Assembly (NCBI GenBank): GCA_902760595.1
Contig: CACWHI010000019.1
Span: forward strand, 1-47,871
Direction of reading: 5' to 3'
DNA from: an uncultured Eubacteriales bacterium
Lineage (GTDB): Bacteria; Bacillota; Clostridia; Christensenellales; Aristaeellaceae
DNA: 47,871 nt
The notes below the pieces were generated by a model. That model was not told the DNA's origin, ran no database searches, and saw only the letters and a program-made list of their open reading frames with translations. Positions 25,963 to 34,478 of the stretch are shown here, piece by piece (position 1 is the first letter of the stretch; each line of letters begins with the position of its first letter). The position numbers were made by a program, and so were the translations under genes.

Positions 25963-27291
25963 TTACCGTACCAGGCACGGCTTCTTGTTATCAAACTTCC
26001 AGCCGGGGATCAGGTATTGCATGCCGATGGCGTCGTTGCGGGCGCCGAGGCAGTTTTCGAGGTAGATCTTGTTGGCCTTCTTGACCTGGTCCAGGTCGAC
26101 GTCGATGCCCAGGCCGGGCTTCTTCGGCAGGTCGATGCAGCCGTCCACGATCTGCAGCGGCTCCTTGGTCAGGCGCTCGCGGCCCTCCTGCCAGATCCAG
26201 TGGGTGTCGATGCCGTTCATCTTGCCCGGGATCGCGGCGGCGCACTGGGTCACCATGGCCAGGGAGATATCGAAGTGGTTGTTGGAGTGGCAGCCCCACA
26301 TGAGACCGAAATCATTGCACAGCTGGCCGACGCGGACGGAGCCGTTCATAGTCCAGAAGTGCGGGTCCGCCAGCGGGATGTCCACGCTCTGCAGGGCGAT
26401 GGTATGGCACATCTGGCGCCAGTCGGTGTTGATCATGTTGGTGGCGGTGGGCATCATGGTCGCCTTGCGGAACTCGGCCATGATCTCGCGGCCGGAGAAG
26501 CCGTCCTCGGCGCCGCAGGGGTCTTCCATATAGGCCAGCACGTTCTTCAGGTCAGGCGCGACCTCGAGCGCTTCCTTCAGGCTCCAGCAGCCGTTGGGGT
26601 CCAGGTCCACGCGCGCGTTGGGATAGGCTTTCTTGATGGCGGTGACGGCCTTGACCTCTTCCTTCGGCGCCAGCACGCCGCCCTTGAGCTTGAAGTCCAC
26701 AAAGCCGTACTTTTCGACGGTCGCCTTCGCCAACTCCACGATGGCGTCCGGGGTCAGCGCTTCCTCATTGCGCAGGCGGTACCAGGCGCATTCGCTGTTT
26801 TCCTCGCTCATGTAGGGCAGGTCGGTCTTTTTTCGGTCGCCGATATAGAACAGGTAGCTCAGGAACTGCACGCGGTCGCGCTGGATGCCGTCGCCCATCA
26901 GCGCGGCGGCGGGGACCTCCAGGTACTTGCCCAGCAGGTCCAGCAGGGGCGCTTCGATGGCGGTGACCACGTGCACGCCGGTGCGCAGGTCGAAGGTCTG
27001 CAGGCCGCGCACGTCGTCCTTGATATTGGCGTTCAGCCAGGCGCGCACCTTGTTCAGGGTGCCCTTGTAGTCCGCGATGCTGGTGCCCAGCACCAGGTCC
27101 TTCACGTCTTCCAGGGCCTTGGTGATCTTCTGGCCGCCGGGCACCTCGCCCACGCCCAGGTTGCCGGTGGAATCCTCCAGCACGACGACGTTGCGGGTGA
27201 AATACGGCGCGTGCGCGCCGGAAAGATTCAGCTCCATGGAGTCGTGGCCCGCTACGGGATATACGTCCATTTTTACGACTTTCGGGATCAA
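25963..27291 (-). CDS. gudD: Glucarate dehydratase GudD
   Basis: A 442-residue enolase-superfamily enzyme that dehydrates D-glucarate to 5-dehydro-4-deoxyglucarate. The catalytic lysine pair is in DFKLKGGV, the Mg ligands in [24 protein letters not shown] and the following [12 protein letters not shown], and the general-acid histidine in [11 protein letters not shown]. Length matches E. coli GudD. The start is TTG at 27291 with a weak AAAGGCAGG ahead of it; the next ATG (27270) has no ribosome site and would remove the first strand kept in the paralogue at 33123. It is bounded by palindromic elements C and D. Confidence 0.95.
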   Translation of the reverse strand: MIPKVVKMDVYPVAGHDSMELNLSGAHAPYFTRNVVVLEDSTGNLGVGEVPGGQKITKALEDVKDLVLGTSIADYKGTLNKVRAWLNANIKDDVRGLQTFDLRTGVHVVTAIEAPLLDLLGKYLEVPAAALMGDGIQRDRVQFLSYLFYIGDRKKTDLPYMSEENSECAWYRLRNEEALTPDAIVELAKATVEKYGFVDFKLKGGVLAPKEEVKAVTAIKKAYPNARVDLDPNGCWSLKEALEVAPDLKNVLAYMEDPCGAEDGFSGREIMAEFRKATMMPTATNMINTDWRQMCHTIALQSVDIPLADPHFWTMNGSVRVGQLCNDFGLMWGCHSNNHFDISLAMVTQCAAAIPGKMNGIDTHWIWQEGRERLTKEPLQIVDGCIDLPKKPGLGIDVDLDQVKKANKIYLENCLGARNDAIGMQYLIPGWKFDNKKPCLVR

Positions 27292-27340
27292 TGCTAACGC
27301 CTGCCTTTCTTTAACGCTGTTATTAAATGATAGTGAGGGA

Positions 27341-27540
27341 AGAAGTCAGGAGTGATGAGTGAGGAGTGAGGAGTTGCGGAAGAAACTCCTCCGCGTTGCT
27401 TCGGAGTATTCTTTCACTGTTGCGGCACTTCGTGCGGTATGGTCTATATCGCCTGCCGCAGGCAGGCCGCAACAATTATACAAATGCCATAGCGAAGCGG
27501 CGGCATTTGAACCTGCACTCCTCACTCCTCATTCCTCACT
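27341..27540. repeat. Palindromic intergenic element, copy D
   Basis: About 200 bp and roughly 90% like copy C by eye, with the same arms and core. The right arm provides the last bases and TGA stop codon (27536-27538) of garK. No target duplication is evident. Confidence 0.75.
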
Positions 27541-28687
27541 TATTTCCCAGTCTCATTCCAATCTTAACCGCCCTGAACACCCTGTCCGCGGCGCTCTCGT
27601 AGAGCGCTTCGGCGTTCTCCATGGCGGATTGCAGGGGCATGGGACCGGACACGGTGGTCTGGATCGTGCTTTCGCAGATGTCGTACAGGCCTTCGGCACC
27701 CTCGCCGATGCCGCCGACGATGGCGATGACCGGGATGCCCTTCGCGGCGCAGTGCCTGGCGACGCCTACGGGCACCTTGCCGAAGTGTACGGACTGGCCG
27801 TCGATGCGTCCTTCGCCGGTCACGACCAGGTCCACGCCCTCGAGCTTCTGGTCAAAGCGCACGGCCTCGAGCACCGCGTCGATACCGCTCTTGAGCCGCG
27901 CCTTCAGCACGCCGCCCAGCGCCGCGCCGAGGCCGCCCGCCGCGCCCGCGCCGGGGAAGCTCGCGATGTCCCGGCCGATGGCTTCGGAAACGACCTGGGC
28001 ATAGTTCTTCATGCCCTCCTCGAGCTCGTCGCGGATCTCGGGCGTCGCGCCCTTCTGCGGGCCGTAGATCCACGTCGCGCCGGATTCGCCCAGCAGCGGG
28101 TTGGTCACGTCGCAGATGACGGTGATCTCAATGTCGTTCAGCTCCGGCATCAGGCCGGAGAAATCCGCGCGGGCGACATTGATCAGGCTGCCGCCGACGG
28201 GGGAAACCTCCTGCCCGTCCTTGTCGGTGAATTTCGCGCCCAGGGCGGCCAGCATACCCATGCCGCCGTCATTGGTAGCGCTGCCGCCGATGCCGATCAG
28301 CAGCTTGGTTGCGCCTCTCTGGATGGCATTGCGGATCATCTCGCCGGTGCCCAGGGTGGTCGTCCGGCGCGGATCACGGTGCGCCTCGGCCACATAGGGC
28401 AGGCCGCTGGCCTGTGCCATTTCCATGACCGCGGTCTCGCCGTCGCCCAGCATCCCCCAGGAAGCCTCTTCCTTCTCGAACAGCGGGCCGGTGACGGGAA
28501 TGCGGAACTTCTGCCCGAAGTCCGCCCTCAGCAGCGCGTCCGTGGTGCCCTCGCCGCCGTCCGCCACGGGGATCGCGATGGTCTCCGCGCCGGGAAAATG
28601 CCGCGCCGCGACCCGGTCCAGGATATCCGTGATCTGTATCGCGGTCAGTGACCCCTTGAAGGAGTCGGGGGCGAATAAGAATTTCAT
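27536..28687 (-). CDS. garK: Glycerate 2-kinase GarK
   Basis: The 383-residue kinase phosphorylates D-glycerate, made by GarR, at C2 to 2-phosphoglycerate for glycolysis. Family marks are MKFLFAPDSFKGSLTAIQI at the start, PVADGGEGTTDALL, the glycine-rich GIGGSATNDGGMGMLAALGA and VTGEGRIDGQS. GGAGG lies 8 nt before the ATG at 28687; the open frame continues upstream into element E, but that part is repeat, not protein. The stop codon TGA lies in element D, suggesting the insertion trimmed or replaced the very end of the gene. The length (383) is close to E. coli GarK (381). Confidence 0.93.
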   Translation of the reverse strand: MKFLFAPDSFKGSLTAIQITDILDRVAARHFPGAETIAIPVADGGEGTTDALLRADFGQKFRIPVTGPLFEKEEASWGMLGDGETAVMEMAQASGLPYVAEAHRDPRRTTTLGTGEMIRNAIQRGATKLLIGIGGSATNDGGMGMLAALGAKFTDKDGQEVSPVGGSLINVARADFSGLMPELNDIEITVICDVTNPLLGESGATWIYGPQKGATPEIRDELEEGMKNYAQVVSEAIGRDIASFPGAGAAGGLGAALGGVLKARLKSGIDAVLEAVRFDQKLEGVDLVVTGEGRIDGQSVHFGKVPVGVARHCAAKGIPVIAIVGGIGEGAEGLYDICESTIQTTVSGPMPLQSAMENAEALYESAADRVFRAVKIGMRLGNK

Positions 28688-28710
28688 GGTGATAACCTCC
28701 GGGAGAGAAT

Positions 28711-28911
28711 TGAGAAGAGTGAGGAGTGAGGAAGTATGAGTGAGGAGTTCAGGATGAAATCGCCGAGGCGATTTCTTTGATTTTATGGCTGCCTGACGAT
28801 ACATCAGCACAAGACCATATCGGCGGAGCGCCGAAGCAATCGGTGAAACTCCGAAGCGGAGCAAAGAAGTCTCTTCCTGAACTCCTCACTCCTCACTCAT
28901 CATTCCTCACT
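28711..28911. repeat. Palindromic intergenic element, copy E
   Basis: Arms GAGTGAGGAGTGAGGAAG and CTCCTCACTCCTCACTCATC bound a core (CGGCGGAGCGCCG, CTCCGAAGCGGAG stems) partly inverted relative to copy C. It lies between the garR stop and the ribosome site of garK, and so would add a hairpin to the message in the operon. Confidence 0.7.
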
Positions 28912-28940
28912 AATGTCATGCCTCATGCAAGCGAGGGAAA

Positions 28941-29825
28941 TTAATGGTGCAGCACTTCTCCGGTCAGCTTCTGGTAGTACTTGAGCAGGGCGCTGTGGTC
29001 GCAGGCGCCATCGCCGTCGTGGTGCAGGACCTTCATCATTTCGAGCACGGCCTGGGTCAGCGGGATGGGAGCGTCCACGGCCTTCGCGGCGTCCACCACG
29101 TTGTTCAGGTCCTTGATGTGCAGGTCGATGCGGAAGCCGGGCTGGAAGTTCTGGTCCATCATCATGGGAGCCTTCGCGTTCATGACCGTGGAGCCGGCCA
29201 GGCCGCCCTTGATGGCCTCGAAGATCTTCTGGGGCTCAACGCCGCACATCTGACCCATCTGCATGGCTTCCGCCAGCGCCGCGATGTTCACGGCCACGAT
29301 GGTCTGGTTGCACAGCTTGGTCACGTTGCCCGCGCCGACGTCGCCGCAGAGCACCACGGAAGAACCCATGGCCTTGAGGACGGGCTCAAACTTGTCGAAA
29401 ACTTCCTTCTTGCCGCCGACCATGAAGCTCAGGGTGCCGTCAATGGCCTTGGGCTGGCCGCCGGATACGGGCGCGTCCAGCATGTCGATGCCGTATTTCG
29501 CCAGCTCGGCAGCGATCTCACGGGAGGCGACGGGATTGATGGAGGACATATCGATGAAAGTGGCGGTCTTGGGCATCTTTTCAGCCAGCTTGTCGTCCTC
29601 GAGCATGACGGACTTGACGTGGGGGCTGTTGGGCAGCATGGTCAGCACCAGGTCGACGCCTTCGACGGTCTCGGCGGAGCAGGAGCAGGCGGTCGCGCCG
29701 GCGGCCTTGAGCTCTTCGATGGTGGCTTCGTTGCGGTCGTACACGCGCAGCTGGTGGCCGGCCTTCAGCAGGTTCTTCGCCATGGGCTTGCCCATGATTC
29801 CCAGACCGATAAATGCGATTTTCAT
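28941..29825 (-). CDS. garR: Tartronate semialdehyde reductase GarR
   Basis: A 294-residue beta-hydroxyacid dehydrogenase that reduces tartronate semialdehyde (2-hydroxy-3-oxopropanoate) to D-glycerate with NAD(P)H. The nucleotide-binding AFIGLGIMGKPMAKNLL, the substrate motif DAPVSGGQPKAIDGTLSFMVGG and the catalytic Lys in GNVTKLCNQTIVAVN are all present. AAGGAGG precedes the ATG. It lies between the DapA-like lyase, which could make its substrate, and garK, which uses its product. Confidence 0.93.
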   Translation of the reverse strand: MKIAFIGLGIMGKPMAKNLLKAGHQLRVYDRNEATIEELKAAGATACSCSAETVEGVDLVLTMLPNSPHVKSVMLEDDKLAEKMPKTATFIDMSSINPVASREIAAELAKYGIDMLDAPVSGGQPKAIDGTLSFMVGGKKEVFDKFEPVLKAMGSSVVLCGDVGAGNVTKLCNQTIVAVNIAALAEAMQMGQMCGVEPQKIFEAIKGGLAGSTVMNAKAPMMMDQNFQPGFRIDLHIKDLNNVVDAAKAVDAPIPLTQAVLEMMKVLHHDGDGACDHSALLKYYQKLTGEVLHH

Positions 29826-29910
29826 AAGTGTTTTCCTCCTTAAAAATGGATGTTGAGTGTTAGTCAGCGATCTATATCAACTGGGTTCATCCAGATGACA
29901 GCGCGGGGGA

Positions 29911-30801
29911 TCAGAGCAGGCCCATGCCGGCGAGGACGCCGCGCAGCTTTTCACGCTGGTCCTCATGCAGGGGCAGGATGGGCTTCACGCAATCGCCGCA
30001 GTCGTGGCCGATCAGCTTGAGCGCCTCCTTGAGGGTGACGGGGAAGGAACCCATGTTGGTGGCGACGCGGAGCGCGGACAGCTTGAACTGCGCGTCTAGC
30101 GCGCCCTGGTAGTCACCCTGCTGGAACTTTTCGTAAATGTCCACGGCGATGCGCGGGGCCACGTTGGCGCAGCTCGCGATGGCGCCGGAGGCACCGTAGT
30201 GCAGGCCGGCCAGGATCAGCGTGTCGCGGCCCATCATTACGCTGAAGTCCATGCCGCGGGTCAGGCGGATGTATTCCTCAGCGTTGGTCATGTCGCCGGT
30301 GGAGTCCTTCGCGGCGACGATGTTGTCGATTTCCGCCAGCTTCGCGATGGTCGCCGGATCCACGCCCACGTTGGTCTTGGGCTTGTTGTTGTAGATGATG
30401 ATGGGCAGGCTGGTCTCAGCCGCGATCTCCTTGTAGTAGGTGTAGACCTCTTCCTGGGTCTGGCTGACGAACATGGGCGTGAGCACGCTCAGGGCGTCGA
30501 TGCCTCCGACCCTTTCCACGGCCTTGGCGATTTCCGCCGCGCCCTTGGTGGTGATGTGGTTCGCGCCGGCGTAGATCTGCATGCGGCCGCGGACGGCGTC
30601 CTTGGTCACCTCGAGCAGGTGGGTGTAGAAGCCGAGGTCATAGGCGTAGAATTCGCCGGTGGTGCCGAAGGGGAATACGCCGTGGATGCCGTTATCGGCC
30701 AGGTAATCGACCAGGCCGCGGTAGGCCTTTTCATTGAGCTTGCCGTTCTCATCGACAGGAGTGACGATCGGGACGACGATGCCCTTGGGAGTGAAGCTCA
30801 T
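29911..30801 (-). CDS. DapA-family lyase, likely 5-dehydro-4-deoxyglucarate step
   Basis: The 296-residue class I aldolase fold has the Schiff-base Lys in VAAKDSTGDM, the Tyr in IIIYNNKPKTN and the GTTGEF loop. As first gene of the gar/gud unit it should act on 5-dehydro-4-deoxyglucarate. Two outcomes are known in the family: dehydration/decarboxylation to 2-oxoglutarate semialdehyde, or an aldol cut to pyruvate plus tartronate semialdehyde. The garR and garK neighbours favour the aldol cut, replacing the class II enzyme GarL, which is absent here. AAAGGAG precedes the ATG, and a good promoter lies 40-70 bp upstream. Close relatives (YjhH/YagE type) are the alternative. Confidence 0.85.
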   Translation of the reverse strand: MSFTPKGIVVPIVTPVDENGKLNEKAYRGLVDYLADNGIHGVFPFGTTGEFYAYDLGFYTHLLEVTKDAVRGRMQIYAGANHITTKGAAEIAKAVERVGGIDALSVLTPMFVSQTQEEVYTYYKEIAAETSLPIIIYNNKPKTNVGVDPATIAKLAEIDNIVAAKDSTGDMTNAEEYIRLTRGMDFSVMMGRDTLILAGLHYGASGAIASCANVAPRIAVDIYEKFQQGDYQGALDAQFKLSALRVATNMGSFPVTLKEALKLIGHDCGDCVKPILPLHEDQREKLRGVLAGMGLL

Positions 30802-30843
30802 GGTAATTTCTCCTTTCTCATCCGAGGATTATTAGACGGTAAT

Positions 30844-30872
30844 AATTTAGCATAATCATGGAAGGGCGTCAA
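30844..30872 (-). promoter_or_regulatory. Promoter of the gar/gud operon
   Basis: On the minus strand TTGACG (30867-30872) and TAAATT (30844-30849) are exactly 17 bp apart. It faces away from the regulator promoter 67 bp to the right, which begins with the same TTGACGCC. Confidence 0.75.
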
Positions 30873-30901
30873 TTCAAAAATGCCGTCCGCGGTGAATCAA
30901 A

Positions 30902-30943
30902 GTCAATGAAATGAAACGTATTGAAATCAAACATTTCATTGAC
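30902..30943. promoter_or_regulatory. 12-bp inverted repeat, likely operator of the regulator
   Basis: GTCAATGAAATG (30902-30913) is perfectly mirrored by CATTTCATTGAC (30932-30943), with an 18-nt spacer. The right arm overlaps the -35 box of the regulator gene. A related half-site, CGTCAATTCA, overlaps the -35 of the divergent operon. It is the natural candidate for the PrpR-like protein's binding site. Confidence 0.7.
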
Positions 30944-30967
30944 GCCTGTCGGGATATCTGATAGAAT
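30939..30967 (+). promoter_or_regulatory. Promoter of the PrpR-like regulator gene
   Basis: TTGACG (30939-30944) and TAGAAT (30962-30967) are 17 bp apart. The -35 lies in the right arm of the inverted repeat, so binding there should block or alter transcription of the regulator itself. Confidence 0.75.
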
Positions 30968-30996
30968 AAGCTGACCAACTGATGGAGGAAAGACGT

Positions 30997-32928
30997 ATGG
31001 CGAAAACAGCGGTCCTGATGCCCTATCCGGAGCTGAAGCAGGAGGCGGAGGCGATGGTCGCACGCTATCCGAGGATCCAGCCCATGTGCGTGGAGTTCGT
31101 CGAAACGGAGCAGATCGGCCGCCGCGCCGAGGAGCTGGAGAAGCAGGGCTGCGAAATGATCATCGCCCGCGGCATGCAGGCCAGGCTGATCCGGGAGAGC
31201 GTGGTCATCCCGGTCATCGAGATGCGCGTATCCACCCAGGAGCTGGAAAGCCAGGTGATGGCGCTGGCGCAGCAGATCCGGCGGGAGGACGGCGAGCCCG
31301 TCCGGATCGGGATCATCGGCTTTTTCAACATGATCCACAGCATGGAACGCTTCAACGAGGGCATCGGCGAGGCGCTGGGCATCGACCTGAAGGTGTACAT
31401 GGCCACGGATATCGAGCAGTACCGTCTGCTGGTGGACCGGGCCTACGCAGAGCGCTGCCAGGGGGTCATCGGCGGCGAGGTGGTCGGCCACCGGGCGACG
31501 GAGCTGGGCATGGCCTACGCCTTCCTGGCGATGGGGGAGGAGAGCATCCGCGAGGTGCTGGAGACCGCCACGCGCGTGGCCTACAGTATCGACCTGATGC
31601 GCCACAACAGCGCGGAGATGAGCATCATGCTGGATAACACCTTCTCCGCCATCATGCAGGTGGATCCGACGGGCAGGGTCGTGCGCGCCAACCGCGCGTG
31701 CTACCAGCTGCTGGGCAAGCGGCCGGAGCAGGTCATCCGCCAGCCGCTGACCGAGGTCGTCGAGGGCCTGGACGAGGAGAGCCTGGTCTCTGTCCTGCGG
31801 GAGGGAAAGGAGTCGGACCTGCTGATCGTCGCCATCCAGCAGCGCAGCGTGGTGATCAACATGATCCCCGTGCGGGTGGACGAGCAGATCCAGGGCGCGA
31901 TCCTGACCTTCCAGGAGGGGCGGCAGATCAGCCTGATGAACGCGCAGCTGCGCCAGGAGGCCGCCCGGCAGGGCTATGTGGCGCGGTTCAGCTTCAAGGA
32001 TCTCGCGACCAAGGATATGCGCTACCACGATGTGCTGCACCAGGCGCAGCGCCTCTCCAAGCATTCCCAGGCCGTCCTGCTGGCGGGGGAATCCGGCGTG
32101 GGCAAGGGGATGATCGCCCAGTGCATCCACAACGCCTCGCTGCGGCGGGAGAACGCGTTCGTGACCTTCGACTGCAGCGTCTGGCACCCGGACGATATCG
32201 ACGAGAAGCTGTTCGGCCGCTTCAGCGCCCGCAAGGACGCGGAGCTGTCCACCGTGGAGCTGAGCAAGGGCGGCACCCTGTATATCCGGCATCCGGAGCT
32301 GATGGCCATCGAGACGCAGTACAAGCTGCTGCAGCTGGCCGGGGGACGCTATATCCAGAACAGCTCCTCCGAGAGCCGGGAGATGGACGTGCGGCTGATC
32401 GTCTCCACCACCGCCAGCCTGAAGGAGCTGCAGCAGCAGGGGCGGCTGCGCAAGGACCTGTATTACGCCCTGTCCGCGCTGCGGCTGGAGATCCCGCCGC
32501 TGCGCAGCAGGCCGGGCGACATCGTGCCCCTGTTCACCCGCATGCTGGAGGACTGGAGCGGCGTCTACAAGCGCAGCATGACGCTAACCCCCGGGGCGGA
32601 GAGCTTTCTGGAGCATTACAGCTGGCCGGGCAATATGGACCAGATGAACAGCCTGTGCAAGCGCCTGGTACTGCTGGCGGAGAGCAGAACGGTCAGCGAG
32701 GGCGTCCTGAGCCGGCACCTGGCCGAGATGGACGATCCCGCGCGCGAGACCGGGGCGGACGAGCCCGCCTTCCGGGATCCCCGGGCGGAGGCGCTGCTGG
32801 AGGCCCTGACACGCAACCACGGCAACAGAGAAAAAACCGCCGCAGAGCTTGGCGTCAGCAAGACGACGCTCTGGCGGCGGATGAAGGAATGCGGGATCGA
32901 CAGGACCCTGAACTACGTCAGGCCCTGA
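30997..32928 (+). CDS. PrpR-type regulator with degenerate AAA+ domain
   Basis: The 643-residue protein has a PrpR_N-like sensor (about 1-185), a PAS domain (about 205-305), an AAA+ domain (about 330-560) and a Fis-type HTH (EKTAAELGVSKTTLWRRMKE). Walker A is present (GESGVGKG). The sigma-54 contact GAFTGA is missing: after EKLFGR comes FSARKDAELS. The Walker B position reads GGTLYIRHPEL, without the usual acidic pair. It therefore should not drive sigma-54 promoters, in line with the sigma-A-type promoters beside it. GGAGG lies 8 nt before ATG 30997; an in-frame ATG at 30982 is less well placed. It is divergent from the gar/gud operon and probably senses a sugar acid or intermediate. Confidence 0.85.
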   Translation: MAKTAVLMPYPELKQEAEAMVARYPRIQPMCVEFVETEQIGRRAEELEKQGCEMIIARGMQARLIRESVVIPVIEMRVSTQELESQVMALAQQIRREDGEPVRIGIIGFFNMIHSMERFNEGIGEALGIDLKVYMATDIEQYRLLVDRAYAERCQGVIGGEVVGHRATELGMAYAFLAMGEESIREVLETATRVAYSIDLMRHNSAEMSIMLDNTFSAIMQVDPTGRVVRANRACYQLLGKRPEQVIRQPLTEVVEGLDEESLVSVLREGKESDLLIVAIQQRSVVINMIPVRVDEQIQGAILTFQEGRQISLMNAQLRQEAARQGYVARFSFKDLATKDMRYHDVLHQAQRLSKHSQAVLLAGESGVGKGMIAQCIHNASLRRENAFVTFDCSVWHPDDIDEKLFGRFSARKDAELSTVELSKGGTLYIRHPELMAIETQYKLLQLAGGRYIQNSSSESREMDVRLIVSTTASLKELQQQGRLRKDLYYALSALRLEIPPLRSRPGDIVPLFTRMLEDWSGVYKRSMTLTPGAESFLEHYSWPGNMDQMNSLCKRLVLLAESRTVSEGVLSRHLAEMDDPARETGADEPAFRDPRAEALLEALTRNHGNREKTAAELGVSKTTLWRRMKECGIDRTLNYVRP

Positions 32929-33120
32929 TCACGGCTCTTTTTTCTGATACAGGGCCCTCAGGCAGGCAGGAGGCGTAGTGGTCACCGTGTCCCGGTGATT
33001 GGCGACGCACTCAAAGCAGTTGCCGTGCCGGGGACAGTCCCGGGTGCACGGGCAGTTGGCCTCTGTCAGCGGGTTGGCCGGCCGCGACGGATCGCGGGGA
33101 ACGGGATTTGAGATCATCAT
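32929..33120 (-). CDS. Small Cys-rich protein (63 aa)
   Basis: It begins two bases after the TGA of the upstream glucarate dehydratase gene. The centre NCPCTRDCPRHGNCFECVANH has six Cys and two His in a pattern (CxC, CPRHGxC, CxxC, then H) seen in small clostridial proteins of unknown role. Metal binding, perhaps zinc, is plausible. Its stop codon abuts the regulator's stop, sharing TGATCA. It is the third gene of the MBL-gudD2 unit. No specific ribosome site is seen, so it may be translated by coupling. Confidence 0.7.
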   Translation of the reverse strand: MMISNPVPRDPSRPANPLTEANCPCTRDCPRHGNCFECVANHRDTVTTTPPACLRALYQKKEP

Positions 33121-33122
33121 AG

Positions 33123-34469
33123 TCACCGCACCAGACACGGCTTTTTGTGGTCGTACTTCCAGCCGGGGATCAGGTACTGCATGGCGGTGGCGTCGTTGCG
33201 GTCATGGCTGGACATGCTGCTGTACAGCCGGTTGGCCTCCTCCACGCGCTTCATGTTCAGGCGCACGCCGAGGCCGGGCGCCTGAGGCACCTGCAGCTTG
33301 CCGCCCACGATCTGCGGCGTGTCCTCCAGCAGGTTCTGCCCGTCCTGCCAGATCCAGTGGGTGTCCAGCGGCGCGACCTGGCCCACGGCGGCGGCGCCCA
33401 CCTGGGCGAACGCGGCCAGGGTGATGTCGAAGTGGTTGTTGGAGTGGATGCCGAAGGTCAGCCCCCAGGACGCCAGCAGCTGGCTCATGCGGATCGCGCC
33501 GTCGAAGCCCCAGAAGTGGGGGTCGGCCAGGATGATATCGCAGGCGTTCAGCGCCGTCGTGTGATAGAACTGCCGCCAGTCTGTGGCGATCATGTTCGTC
33601 GCCACCTGGAACTGGGTGGCGTTTTTGAATTCACGCATGATCTCGCGGCCGGAGAAGCCGGCCTCGGGCCCGCAGGGGTCCTCGACGTAGGTGAGCACGT
33701 TATGCATGTCCCTGCAGAGGCTGATCGCCTCGCGAAGGCTCCACGCGCCGTTGGGGTCGATGTTCACGCGCGCTTCGGGAAAGCGCTTTTTCACCGCGCG
33801 GCAGGCCTCCATTTCCTCTTCGCCGCGCAGCACGCCGCCCTTGAGCTTGAAGTTCCGCATGCCGTACTTTTCGTATACGGCCTCGGCCTCCTCGGCGATC
33901 CGCGCGGGGGTCAGGATCTCCTGGCGTCGCAGGCGGAACCAGGGATCGGCGCTTCCGGATTCGTCCAGGTACTGGGTCTCGCCGGCGGGCGTCTTGTTCT
34001 TGTCGGAAACGTAGAAGAGATAGCCCAGCACCTCCACCTCGTCGCGCTGCTTGCCTTCGCCCAGCAGCTCGGCCATGGGCACCTCCAGGTACTGGCCCAG
34101 CAGGTCCAGCATGGCGCACTCGATGGCCCATTCGCTGCGCACCACGTATTTCAGCTTGGAGATATCCAGGGTCTGGATGCCGTCGCTGGCCTCGTCGGCG
34201 TGCGGGTCGATAGCGCTGTGGATCTTCTGCAGCACCTTGCGGCACTCGGATACGGGCATGCCCTCCACCAGCGGCTTCATGGCCACCAGCCCGTCGTGCG
34301 TGTAGTCACCGCCGTGGATCTCGCCGATGCCGGTGTGGCCGGCGGAGTCCTTCAGGATGACCAGGTTGCGGGTGAACAGCGGCGCGTGCGCGCCGGACAG
34401 GGTCATCAGCATGCTGTCATATCCGGCGACCGGGATGACCTGCATTTCGGTAATGATCGGGGCTTTCAT
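33123..34469 (-). CDS. Second glucarate dehydratase-like enzyme
   Basis: A 448-residue paralogue of GudD. Catalytic elements are kept: NFKLKGGV (lysines), NIDPNGAWSL, YVEDPCGPEAGFSG, VATNMIATDWRQ and the His in [11 protein letters not shown]. The substitutions near the active site (GFDGAIRMSQL, GLTFGIHS in place of [19 protein letters not shown]) suggest a related rather than identical substrate. It could be an idarate or isomeric aldarate dehydratase, or a second glucarate enzyme as with E. coli GudX. It starts 9 bp after the MBL gene, so both are surely cotranscribed. Confidence 0.9.
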   Translation of the reverse strand: MKAPIITEMQVIPVAGYDSMLMTLSGAHAPLFTRNLVILKDSAGHTGIGEIHGGDYTHDGLVAMKPLVEGMPVSECRKVLQKIHSAIDPHADEASDGIQTLDISKLKYVVRSEWAIECAMLDLLGQYLEVPMAELLGEGKQRDEVEVLGYLFYVSDKNKTPAGETQYLDESGSADPWFRLRRQEILTPARIAEEAEAVYEKYGMRNFKLKGGVLRGEEEMEACRAVKKRFPEARVNIDPNGAWSLREAISLCRDMHNVLTYVEDPCGPEAGFSGREIMREFKNATQFQVATNMIATDWRQFYHTTALNACDIILADPHFWGFDGAIRMSQLLASWGLTFGIHSNNHFDITLAAFAQVGAAAVGQVAPLDTHWIWQDGQNLLEDTPQIVGGKLQVPQAPGLGVRLNMKRVEEANRLYSSMSSHDRNDATAMQYLIPGWKYDHKKPCLVR

Positions 34470-34478
34470 CGTTTCACC

